From: Ruminococcaceae bacterium UBA3751
GTDB taxonomy: Bacteria; Bacillota; Clostridia; Oscillospirales; Acutalibacteraceae
NCBI GenBank assembly: GCA_002371215.1
Contig: DFGL01000028.1
Span: 1 to 30,715 of the forward strand
Direction: 5' to 3'
Length of the DNA: 30,715 bases
Both the position numbers and the translations under genes were made by a program. The notes below the pieces were generated by a model. The model had not been told where the DNA came from, ran no database searches, and saw only the letters and a program-made list of their open reading frames with translations. The first letter of the stretch is position 1; every line of letters begins with the position of its first letter. This document shows positions 24,755-30,715 of this stretch, piece by piece.

Positions 24755-25422
24755 GAATGAGACATAAAAAGAACCTTGATTCACGCCTTGCCGAGGTCAG
24801 CGAATACCTTATAACGCTGAGGAGCGAAAGCCTGAATTTTAACGACGCTAAAAACGAAAGGCATATTATTGATTTAGAAAAAATCTTCGGCAACAGCAAC
24901 CCCGTTTACCTTGAAATAGGCGGCGGTAAAGGGCAGTTTGCCTGTACCTTTGCACAGCAGAATCCCGACGTGAATATGCTATGCGTTGAAAAAATCAGCG
25001 ACGTTATCGTTCTCGCCTGCGAAAAAGCAAAGGAAATGGGGCTGAAAAACGTTAAGTTTGTAAGCTGCTCCGCGGAATACCTTGAATCATTTATGCCCGA
25101 GCACAGCTTTGAGGCGATATTCCTGAATTTTTCCTGCCCGTTCCCGAAAAAGAGCTACGCCTCCCACAGACTTACTCACGAAAGGTTTTTAAACATCTAC
25201 AAGCCGCTACTAAAAGAAAACGCTCCTATTTGTCAGAAAACCGACAATATGCATTTCTTTGAGTTTTCAATTGAACAGTTTTCAAAATGCGGCTACGAAA
25301 TTTCAAACGTTTCGCTTGACCTTCACAACAGTGATTTTGAAGGCAATATCGTAACCGAATACGAGAGCCGTTTTGTTTCTCAGGGTATGCCGATTTACCG
25401 TCTTGAGGCAAGGGCGAAATAA
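24751..25422 (+). CDS. trmB: tRNA (guanine-N7)-methyltransferase with atypical motif
   Basis: TrmB methylates G46 in the variable loop of tRNA using S-adenosylmethionine. The 223-residue protein shows the cofactor site LEIGGGKGQF at 54-63, E80 at the end of the second strand, and the C-terminal VTEYESRF at 201-208. The conserved segment that normally reads NFSDPWPKK(R)H is here NFSCPFPKKSY, with C129 at the place of the Asp considered important for activity; the codon is plainly TGC. The rest of the fold is intact and the gene has no frameshift. It may be a lineage variant or have reduced or altered activity. The MRMR start is the usual one for the family, and a bidirectional hairpin lies 88 bp downstream. 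Confidence 0.88.
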   Translation: MRMRHKKNLDSRLAEVSEYLITLRSESLNFNDAKNERHIIDLEKIFGNSNPVYLEIGGGKGQFACTFAQQNPDVNMLCVEKISDVIVLACEKAKEMGLKNVKFVSCSAEYLESFMPEHSFEAIFLNFSCPFPKKSYASHRLTHERFLNIYKPLLKENAPICQKTDNMHFFEFSIEQFSKCGYEISNVSLDLHNSDFEGNIVTEYESRFVSQGMPIYRLEARAK

Positions 25423-25485
25423 TTGATAATTGATAATTGATAATTGACAATTAAGGATTCAGGAATTAAGAATTAAGAATTTCAG
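25423..25485. repeat. Imperfect 7-bp periodic tandem repeat
   Basis: Starting at the base after the trmB stop: TTGATAA three times, TTGACAA, TTAAGGA, TTCAGGA, ATTAAGA twice, ATTTCAG. All nine units keep the same 7-base phase. It is noncoding and sits between trmB and the shared terminator. Heptameric repeats of this AT-rich kind are seen between genes in several bacterial groups; function unknown. Confidence 0.75.
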
Positions 25486-25510
25486 GTGGGACACCCGCTC
25501 CCTAAAAACA

Positions 25511-25537
25511 AAAACCGACTGGCAAGCAGTCGGTTTT
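25511..25537. terminator. Bidirectional terminator, trmB / beta-propeller gene
   Basis: AAAACCGACTG and CAGTCGGTTTT form an 11-bp stem with a 5-base GCAAG loop, with a T-run after it on the plus strand and T-rich sequence on the minus strand. It serves the convergent trmB and beta-propeller genes. Confidence 0.88.
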
Positions 25538-25541
25538 TTGT

Positions 25542-27581
25542 TTATTTAACTATGAATTTATAAACCTCTTTTGCGTTGGCGTCGGGGGCGTAGATGAAAT
25601 CGCCTATATAGGTACAGCGGCGGATTGTCTTATCATTATGAGTTTTAAGATTATCAACGCTGAGCTTGCCGTTTTTAACTCTGATGACAAGCACGCCGTT
25701 TTCATAATCCCTTATATAGCTGTCATCGTCAAAATCGTCGTTATTTGCAAACTCATCGTACTCCTCATAATCATAGTTTGAAAACGGAATTGCAAAATAG
25801 CCCTTTTCCCTGTTTATTGTAAGCGCTTTATGATTGTACTGCGCCTCGCTGCCTGAATCGTGGATTTCAAACTCATCGAGCACCCGCGGTTTGTTTTTAT
25901 CTGATATGTCAAACAGCGCGAGCTTGAGCCCGTCCTGAACAATTCCCCACTCCTCCTCTTTAGTTGCATAGCCGATACCGAGCATTGTGTTCTCGTCAAC
26001 GGGAGTCAGGAAGGAGGAAAAGCCGTCAATTTTAACCTCGCCCGTTATCTTCGGATTTTCGGGGTTGCTTAAATCCATAATAAACAGCGGGTCGGTCTGC
26101 TCGTAGGTTATAACGTAAGCCGTTTCGCCTATAAATCTTACAGCCTCAATATGCTCGCCCTTTGCAAAGCCTTCGGTTTGTCCTATAACGTTAAGCTGCT
26201 TATCAAGAGTGTAAAGGCGGTTTATATCCTCCCCGTTATCATAATCGTAATCAGTCAGCGCTATGCGGAGAACGCCGTCATTTTCATCCATTGAAAACTG
26301 GTCGTTAACTCTGCCCTTTACCCTTCCTGCCGCGCTTATGCTGATATTGGTTTTATCAACGGTAAGGCGAACGATATTTGTATAATCCTGATATTTGTCC
26401 TTGCCGAGCTTTTTATTGATTGTTCCCGTAAGGTACAGATTTTTTTCATTGCAGTAAATCTGTTGATTAACGCCGAGAATTGCTTTAGTTGTTTTTTTAA
26501 CAGCCTTGCCCTTTCCCGTTATATCAAGAGCGCCTATTACGCTGTAACGGCTGTCAGTGCCGTCCTTAATTCCGCTGATATTATTAATGGGGAGCTTGAC
26601 TGTTTTTCCGTCCTCGCCCGAGGCGCAGGGAATACAGTTATCGTCGTTCTTATAGCTGTAATAAAAATCGCCGTAATTTGAAACGAGATATACGCAGTCG
26701 CCTGTCATTCGGGAGGAATTATAATATCCGCTCTGCTCATACTTACTGATAAGCTTAGGCTTTTTAATGTCCTTTACGTTATAAATATGGATAAAGGTAT
26801 AACCCTCAGCAGGGGTATAATCGTAATAATCGTTTTTCTTAACGTTCGAGTAATCGGACCTTTCGCCGATGAGAATCAGCCTGTTGCCTTTGATATAAAG
26901 CTCGCAGAAATTTGCGTTGGGAACGCTCGCCTCAATCTTCGTCTGAAGCTCGGTAACGCCGTTATTTGCGGAGAAAATTGCTACAACCGCGTTGTAATCA
27001 TCTTCAATGTAATAGAGGTATTTCCCGTCGGTTTTAAGAATATCGCCCTCGTCAACAGCCTCAACCTGAACGTTGGTTTTGGCATAGTTGCTGTTGTTGC
27101 TGTCTGACGGGCCCTTCTGCGCTGTTTCCGCGCTGTTTTCATCTACAGCCATATCCTCCTGAACGGCAGATTTGCTTTTAAGAATTCCGCCGAAGGTTGT
27201 GCCGCTCTTCTGTTCCTTGGAGTTACGCTCGTTTATTTTGTCAACAGCAGACTTTAGTTCGGAATAGTTATTATAGGTTTCTATTCCGTCCATAACGCCC
27301 GCTTCAACCTCCGCTTCCTTTTCAGAGGTAAACCTTGAAAAAACGCCGCTTTGATTTGCATATACTCCCGATGCAACGATAATTGCAAAACACGCTGCAA
27401 CAGCAACGAGAGGGCGCCAAACGGATTTTTTCTTTTTTATTTTTACAACGTTTTTGCTGCCTTCTTCGCTCTCTTTTTCAAGGAGCGCTTTTATATTTTC
27501 CTCGTTCAGACTTTCGGGAGGGGTAACGTTTTCCTCACTGAACTTTGAGGAAACAAACTCAAAATCATTATTATTTTTCAT
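25542..27581 (-). CDS. Membrane-anchored beta-propeller protein, probable anti-sigma partner
   Basis: The 679-residue product has a cytoplasmic N-terminus of about 54 residues (PPESLNEENIKALLEKE), one membrane helix (55-74) and a long outer domain. That domain contains the signature of the beta-propeller family PF09826: TNVQVEAVDEGDILKTDGKYLYYI, then repeated strands such as RLTVDKTNISISAAGRVKG and FIGETAYVITYEQTDPLFIMDL. The gene begins 5 bp after the ECF sigma factor stop, so the two are one unit. By analogy with other ECF pairs, the short cytoplasmic part could hold the sigma factor and the propeller could sense an envelope signal; this is inference and no standard anti-sigma zinc motif is visible. 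ATG at 27581 is preferred to GTG at 27590 because GAGG is correctly spaced for it. Confidence 0.78.
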   Translation of the reverse strand: MKNNNDFEFVSSKFSEENVTPPESLNEENIKALLEKESEEGSKNVVKIKKKKSVWRPLVAVAACFAIIVASGVYANQSGVFSRFTSEKEAEVEAGVMDGIETYNNYSELKSAVDKINERNSKEQKSGTTFGGILKSKSAVQEDMAVDENSAETAQKGPSDSNNSNYAKTNVQVEAVDEGDILKTDGKYLYYIEDDYNAVVAIFSANNGVTELQTKIEASVPNANFCELYIKGNRLILIGERSDYSNVKKNDYYDYTPAEGYTFIHIYNVKDIKKPKLISKYEQSGYYNSSRMTGDCVYLVSNYGDFYYSYKNDDNCIPCASGEDGKTVKLPINNISGIKDGTDSRYSVIGALDITGKGKAVKKTTKAILGVNQQIYCNEKNLYLTGTINKKLGKDKYQDYTNIVRLTVDKTNISISAAGRVKGRVNDQFSMDENDGVLRIALTDYDYDNGEDINRLYTLDKQLNVIGQTEGFAKGEHIEAVRFIGETAYVITYEQTDPLFIMDLSNPENPKITGEVKIDGFSSFLTPVDENTMLGIGYATKEEEWGIVQDGLKLALFDISDKNKPRVLDEFEIHDSGSEAQYNHKALTINREKGYFAIPFSNYDYEEYDEFANNDDFDDDSYIRDYENGVLVIRVKNGKLSVDNLKTHNDKTIRRCTYIGDFIYAPDANAKEVYKFIVK

Positions 27582-27586
27582 ACTTA

Positions 27587-28096
27587 TCACCTCAGAAGCT
27601 CTCTCATTTTACTTAAGCTGCGCGACAGCTTGGACCTTACTGCGCCTGCGGTTAAATCGGTTATTTTAGCAATTTCCTTACTGCTGAAGCCCGATATTAC
27701 CGAAAGGAGAACGATTTCCTTTTCATCCTCCTTAAGACTGTCAAGGGCGCGGCGGAGCTCGGTTTTTTCAGCGCAGTCGTCCTCAACGATAAAGGTATCC
27801 GAAACCTCGCTTAAATCGACGGTATTTCTGCTTTCAGCCTGCCTCTTTATCACAGCGTTGCAGGAGGCGCGCAAAACAGTAAACAGCCATGCGGAAAACG
27901 CCTCGGGCTTTCTGATATTACCTATCTGTCTGAAGGCAGATAAAACGCAGTCCATAACCGCGTCCTCAGCGTCCTCGGGAACGCCCGTACGGTAATATGC
28001 ATAGCGGTAAAGCCTGTCCTTATACAGCGAATAGAGTGTACAAAACGCGTCCTTATCGCCTTTTTTTGCATTGATAACTAACTGCTTTTCGTCCAT
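27587..28096 (-). CDS. ECF-type RNA polymerase sigma factor
   Basis: The 169-residue protein has sigma region 2 at about 10-75 (LYSLYKDRLYRYAYYRTG, then EDAEDAVMDCVLSAFRQIGNI) and region 4 at about 112-165, with the helix-turn-helix FSSKEIAKITDLTAGAVRSKLSRS. Regions 1 and 3 are missing, as in extracytoplasmic-function sigma factors. The longer frame opening at 28150 is not used: GGTGGTGA lies just before the ATG at 28096, and the probable promoter is at 28134-28159. It is followed at once by the membrane beta-propeller protein, its probable regulator, and preceded by a PASTA pseudokinase gene with a terminator between. Confidence 0.92.
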   Translation of the reverse strand: MDEKQLVINAKKGDKDAFCTLYSLYKDRLYRYAYYRTGVPEDAEDAVMDCVLSAFRQIGNIRKPEAFSAWLFTVLRASCNAVIKRQAESRNTVDLSEVSDTFIVEDDCAEKTELRRALDSLKEDEKEIVLLSVISGFSSKEIAKITDLTAGAVRSKLSRSLSKMRELLR

Positions 28097-28112
28097 TTTT
28101 TCACCACCGTTT

Positions 28113-28124
28113 TGAAAGCTTTCA
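28113..28124. repeat. Perfect 12-bp palindrome in the sigma factor leader
   Basis: TGAAAGCTTTCA reads the same on both strands and lies between the predicted start of transcription and the ribosome site of the ECF sigma gene. It could be an operator for a dimeric regulator or chance in AT-rich DNA. Confidence 0.4.
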
Positions 28125-28133
28125 TATGTTAAG

Positions 28134-28159
28134 TATGAGAAATTCAGCAAAGTGTTGCA
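28134..28159 (-). promoter_or_regulatory. Candidate ECF-type promoter of the sigma factor operon
   Basis: On the minus strand TGCAAC (28154-28159), 16 bases, CATA (28134-28137). A -35 box with an AAC core and this spacing is usual for ECF sigma factors, so the factor may drive its own gene. No good sigma-A promoter is seen in the same place. Confidence 0.5.
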
Positions 28160-28170
28160 AAGAAATTAAA

Positions 28171-28212
28171 AACACAGCTGTCTCGTAGATTATGCCGTGA
28201 GACAGCTGTGTT
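28171..28212 (-). terminator. Terminator after the pseudokinase gene
   Basis: AACACAGCTGTCTC and GAGACAGCTGTGTT form a perfect 14-bp stem with a 14-base loop. On the minus strand it begins 12 bp after the pseudokinase stop and is followed by TTTAATTTCT, a modest T-tract. It separates that gene from the sigma factor promoter. Confidence 0.8.
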
Positions 28213-28224
28213 ATTATTAAAGTA

Positions 28225-29886
28225 TTAATCAGCCGCCTGATTTGCTTCAGCAGTTGTTGTGGTCGGCGCGGTTGTCTGCACCTCGCCGTAAACCTGGAGA
28301 ATAATATCCTCGCCCACTGCAACCGTTTCGCCAACTGCGGGAGCGGAAGCGCCGGACGCCTTAACGGTAAACGGAGTGTGGCTTCCGTCGTTATAAATCT
28401 CAACCGTTTTAACCTTAAAGCCGAGCTGTTCAAGCTTTGCGACAGCCTCTTCAGATTTCATATTTCCGCATTCGGGAACCTCAACGGTCTGGATGCCCTT
28501 GCTTACGGTAAGAACGATTTCCGTTCCCTGGCTGACGGTTTCGCCCGCCTGAATATTCTGCTTGAAGATTATACCCTCGGCAACGTCGGTTGAGTAATCC
28601 GCATTGAAGGTAAAGCGGAACTGCTGATTCCACGCGCCGTTATTTTCGATATCGGACTGTGTATAGCCGTTATTTGAAAACTGCGGTACCTCAAACTGCT
28701 TAACCTGTTCCGAAACGGTTGTCTGATTACTGTCGGGCGTTTTAATAAGGTCTGTAAATTTAACAATATAGATTCCCGCCGCAATTGCAAGAACAATCAG
28801 TATGCATAAAACAATAATTACAGCTCTTGAGCCCTTGTTTTTTTCAGGCTCGGCAAGCTTTGCGTAATCGTATTTAGGCGTGTCGTCGCTCTGCGGAGAA
28901 TAGCTTGCTCCCGAAGCCTTAACGGACGGAGCGGCGTCAAGCAGCTCTCTGAAATCGGAAACGGCTTTAATTCTCTTTTCGGGATAAATCTGAAGCCCGT
29001 TGCCCATAGCTTTGATAACGTGAACGGGAATTGTTTCAGCTATTGAGTTAGGTATCATCAGCTTATCGTTCGCCTCTCTCGCAGTTGAAGCGGGAGGATT
29101 GGTACCTACAAGCGCTCTGTAAATGCACGCCGCAAAAGCGTAAATATCGGTTGCGGGGCAAACTCTGTGGCTGTTATCGTACTGCTCAAGTGCTGTATAT
29201 CCCTCGCAGGAAACGAACTCAAAATCGCTGGTTTCCTCAGTGCAATCCACAATACAGAACGGGCTGAGCCTTACCTTTCCGTCGCGGCAAAGAACAAGTG
29301 AATCGGGCGTAATACTTCCGTGGATAATCCCGTTGTTATGCAGCGCTTCAATAGTTGTAAGAACGGGCATAAACATAAGCCTTGCCGTGTCCCAGGTAAT
29401 ATACCCCTCTTCTTTTCTCAAAAGGTATTCCCTGAGCGGAATGTTTTCCATATACTCAATAACGGCGTAAACCGTCGAGTTTTCCTCAAAAACGTCGTAT
29501 ACGGGCGTTGCAGCAGAAAGGGCATTCATCGTTTTAAGCGTTGTCCAAAGCTCCGAAAACCTCGACTTATATGAGTTAATAGAACCTTCAAACTTGGGGC
29601 GAACGTGGATTTCGCTGCTGCCCTCAAGCCTGCTAACCATTCCCTTAGGGAAAAATTCTCTTATAATAACGCGCTTTTCAAGATGGCTGTCATAGCCGGA
29701 ATAAACGAGCGCGTCGCTCTCGTGCTCAATAACCGCACCAACAATATATCTGTCCTTAAACACCGTTTTCGGCGCAAGATAGATAAAATCGGTTTCTGTA
29801 TCGTTATCATAGCCGCATTCGGTACAAACCGCGCCCTCTGTAAGCTCCTCAAAACAGTTGACGCAAAGATTATCTATATCTTTCAT
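28225..29886 (-). CDS. Zinc-ribbon PASTA pseudokinase
   Basis: The 553-residue protein begins with a zinc ribbon (C8, C11, C21, C24), then a protein-kinase fold at about 45-320, one membrane helix at 353-376 and two outer PASTA-like domains (396-465 and 467-535) with a Thr-rich tail. The kinase part aligns with bacterial Ser/Thr kinases of the ribbon-kinase type (REFFPKG near 76) but its catalytic parts are changed: VAIK-type Lys is R76 in VIIRE, HRD is H189-G-S191, and DFG is P209-F-C211; the Gly-rich loop is also degenerate. It should not phosphorylate and is more likely a sensor or scaffold that binds wall fragments through its PASTA domains. ATG at 29886 has GGAG 8 bases upstream. It has two upstream promoters. 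Confidence 0.85.
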   Translation of the reverse strand: MKDIDNLCVNCFEELTEGAVCTECGYDNDTETDFIYLAPKTVFKDRYIVGAVIEHESDALVYSGYDSHLEKRVIIREFFPKGMVSRLEGSSEIHVRPKFEGSINSYKSRFSELWTTLKTMNALSAATPVYDVFEENSTVYAVIEYMENIPLREYLLRKEEGYITWDTARLMFMPVLTTIEALHNNGIIHGSITPDSLVLCRDGKVRLSPFCIVDCTEETSDFEFVSCEGYTALEQYDNSHRVCPATDIYAFAACIYRALVGTNPPASTAREANDKLMIPNSIAETIPVHVIKAMGNGLQIYPEKRIKAVSDFRELLDAAPSVKASGASYSPQSDDTPKYDYAKLAEPEKNKGSRAVIIVLCILIVLAIAAGIYIVKFTDLIKTPDSNQTTVSEQVKQFEVPQFSNNGYTQSDIENNGAWNQQFRFTFNADYSTDVAEGIIFKQNIQAGETVSQGTEIVLTVSKGIQTVEVPECGNMKSEEAVAKLEQLGFKVKTVEIYNDGSHTPFTVKASGASAPAVGETVAVGEDIILQVYGEVQTTAPTTTTAEANQAAD

Positions 29887-29928
29887 TTTTATCACTCCGT
29901 TAACAGATAAAGAATTTTAACCTAAATT

Positions 29929-29957
29929 ATAATATCAGTATATTTTTGCAATGTCAA
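29929..29957 (-). promoter_or_regulatory. Proximal extended -10 promoter of the pseudokinase gene
   Basis: On the minus strand the consensus TTGACA (29952-29957), 17 bases ending in TGA, TATTAT (29929-29934). Confidence 0.85.
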
Positions 29958-29994
29958 GAAATTAAGTGTTAACAATAATTAAATGTATATAAAT

Positions 29995-30023
29995 ATTATG
30001 TAAAAGTGATAAAAATTTGTCAA
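29995..30023 (-). promoter_or_regulatory. Distal promoter of the pseudokinase gene
   Basis: On the minus strand TTGACA (30018-30023), 17 bases, CATAAT (29995-30000). It lies 66 bp upstream of the proximal promoter, giving a tandem pair; an unannotated short transcript cannot be excluded. Confidence 0.6.
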
Positions 30024-30048
30024 ATAGGTAAAACATTGATATTTTCAC

Positions 30049-30077
30049 TTGATTGTTGAAATTAAATTGATTATAAT
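30049..30077 (+). promoter_or_regulatory. Sigma-A promoter of the Fe-S scaffold-like gene
   Basis: TTGATT (30049-30054), 17 bases, TATAAT (30072-30077). Transcription should start near 30084, leaving a leader of about 45 bases with a very strong GGAAGGAG site 8 bases before the ATG. Confidence 0.85.
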
Positions 30078-30128
30078 ATACGCGGTATAAATTATGTATA
30101 TCAAACTTACTTGGAAGGAGTTTTAAAA

Positions 30129-30715
30129 ATGGTTTATTCACATGAAGTTGAAATGATGTGCCCCGTAGCACAGGGCGTTGCTCACGGCGCTGCTCCGATT
30201 CCCGAGGAGGCTAAGTGGGTTAAGGCTAAGGAAATCAGCGACATTTCCGGCTTTACACACGGCATCGGCTGGTGCGCACCTCAGCAGGGCACCTGTAAGC
30301 TCACCCTCAACGTTAAAGAGGGCGTTATTCAGGAAGCACTTGTTGAAACTATCGGTTGCTCGGGTATGACTCATTCTGCAGCAATGGCTGCTGAAATTCT
30401 TCCCGGCAGAACTATCCTTGAAGCGCTCAATACTGACCTTGTATGCGACGCTATTAACACAGCAATGAGAGAGCTCTTCCTCCAGATTGTTTACGGACGC
30501 TCACAGTCCGCATTCTCAGAGGGCGGCCTTGTTATCGGCGCAGGTCTTGAGGACCTCGGTAAAGGCCTTCGTTCTCAGGTTGGTACTCTTTACGGTACTC
30601 TCGCTAAGGGTCCGCGTTACCTTGAGATGACTGACGGTTATATCACCGGCATCGCTCTTAACGAGGACGATGAAATCATCGGCTACAAGTTCGTTAACTT
30701 CGGTAAGATGATGGA
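30129..30715 (+). CDS. IscU/NifU-like iron-sulfur scaffold homologue (3' end outside window)
   Basis: 195 codons are present and the frame is open at the window edge. Residues 73-100, ETIGCSGMTHSAAMAAEILP then GRTILEAL, match the IscU/NifU-N pattern of a cysteine after Gly followed by a Gly-Lys/Arg-Thr-Leu-Glu-Ala-Leu helix; C77 is the likely ligand. Other cysteines are C11, C49, C56 and C106. I recall closely similar clostridial proteins annotated as Fe-S assembly scaffold, often followed by a gene named GGGtGRT protein; that neighbour would be beyond the edge. The role in Fe-S assembly is inferred from the motif. The ribosome site and promoter are close to consensus, which suggests strong expression. 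Which desulfurase serves it is unknown; one is encoded at 14295. Confidence 0.75.
   Translation, partial: MVYSHEVEMMCPVAQGVAHGAAPIPEEAKWVKAKEISDISGFTHGIGWCAPQQGTCKLTLNVKEGVIQEALVETIGCSGMTHSAAMAAEILPGRTILEALNTDLVCDAINTAMRELFLQIVYGRSQSAFSEGGLVIGAGLEDLGKGLRSQVGTLYGTLAKGPRYLEMTDGYITGIALNEDDEIIGYKFVNFGKMM

Noticed and set aside
25423..25485. CRISPR array
   Set aside because: Units are 7 bases with no spacers; no cas gene in the window.
28097..28150. Longer sigma factor start at 28150
   Set aside because: It covers the ECF-type promoter and palindrome; a good ribosome site lies before 28096.

Overview
The window reads as chromosomal DNA of a low-to-mid GC Gram-positive anaerobe of the Clostridia, most likely a gut Oscillospiraceae/Ruminococcaceae relative. 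The grounds are PdaA-type and CHAP cell-wall enzymes, a class B sortase-like protein, a PASTA kinase-like protein, a secreted glycosidase with LRR_5 and dockerin-like modules, strong GGAG-type ribosome sites, and an IscU-like protein of a type I associate with Clostridia. This placement is inference; there is no rRNA to test it. I see no tRNA, rRNA, CRISPR array, insertion sequence or phage gene. Coding is dense: the largest gap is about 240 bp.

Layout. 1-2498 (minus): prfB, an MgtC-like membrane protein and a PdaA-like lipoprotein cut by the window edge. 2631-6041 (plus): a RING-like/DUF2628 membrane protein, galU, a CPBP protease and tadA. 6064-12981 (minus): coaX, a 1395-residue secreted GH30-GH43 protein, an O-acetylhomoserine sulfhydrylase and an orotate-PRTase-like protein, closely spaced. 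13124-17675 (plus): a HAD-Nudix fusion, cysteine desulfurase, thiI and a protein that resembles a sortase B without its catalytic Cys and His. 17704-20893 (minus): a membrane-anchored CHAP protein and a CapD-type nucleotide-sugar dehydratase. 21023-23593 (minus): dusB, nagA, trmL. 23694-25422 (plus): bioY, a small zinc-ribbon membrane protein and trmB. 25542-29886 (minus): a PASTA pseudokinase with a zinc ribbon, then an ECF sigma factor and its probable beta-propeller anti-sigma partner. 30129-end (plus): an IscU-like Fe-S scaffold homologue, cut by the edge.

How it works together. Much of the window is housekeeping: translation and tRNA modification (prfB, tadA, thiI, trmL, dusB, trmB), cofactors (coaX, bioY), sulfur handling (sulfhydrylase, desulfurase, ThiI, Fe-S scaffold) and envelope sugars (galU, CapD-like, nagA, PdaA-like, CHAP). 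The desulfurase-thiI pair would supply sulfur for 4-thiouridine in tRNA. Mixed into these operons are unusual proteins: three whose folds look intact but whose catalytic residues are altered or lost (sortase-like, kinase-like, PRTase-like), a TrmB with an atypical motif, a HAD-Nudix fusion and a large glycosidase inside a coenzyme/amino-acid operon.

Transcription signals are clear. Four divergent gene pairs each carry two sigma-A promoters with facing -35 boxes 7-25 bp apart, and the -35 hexamer TTGATT recurs. Three convergent pairs share a hairpin that can terminate in both directions. Several protein starts given here are downstream of the longest possible open frame because promoter and Shine-Dalgarno positions decide them. 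No single obvious new defence or mobile system is present; the best leads are the pseudoenzymes, the ECF sigma/beta-propeller unit, the HAD-Nudix fusion and the GH30-dockerin-GH43 protein.
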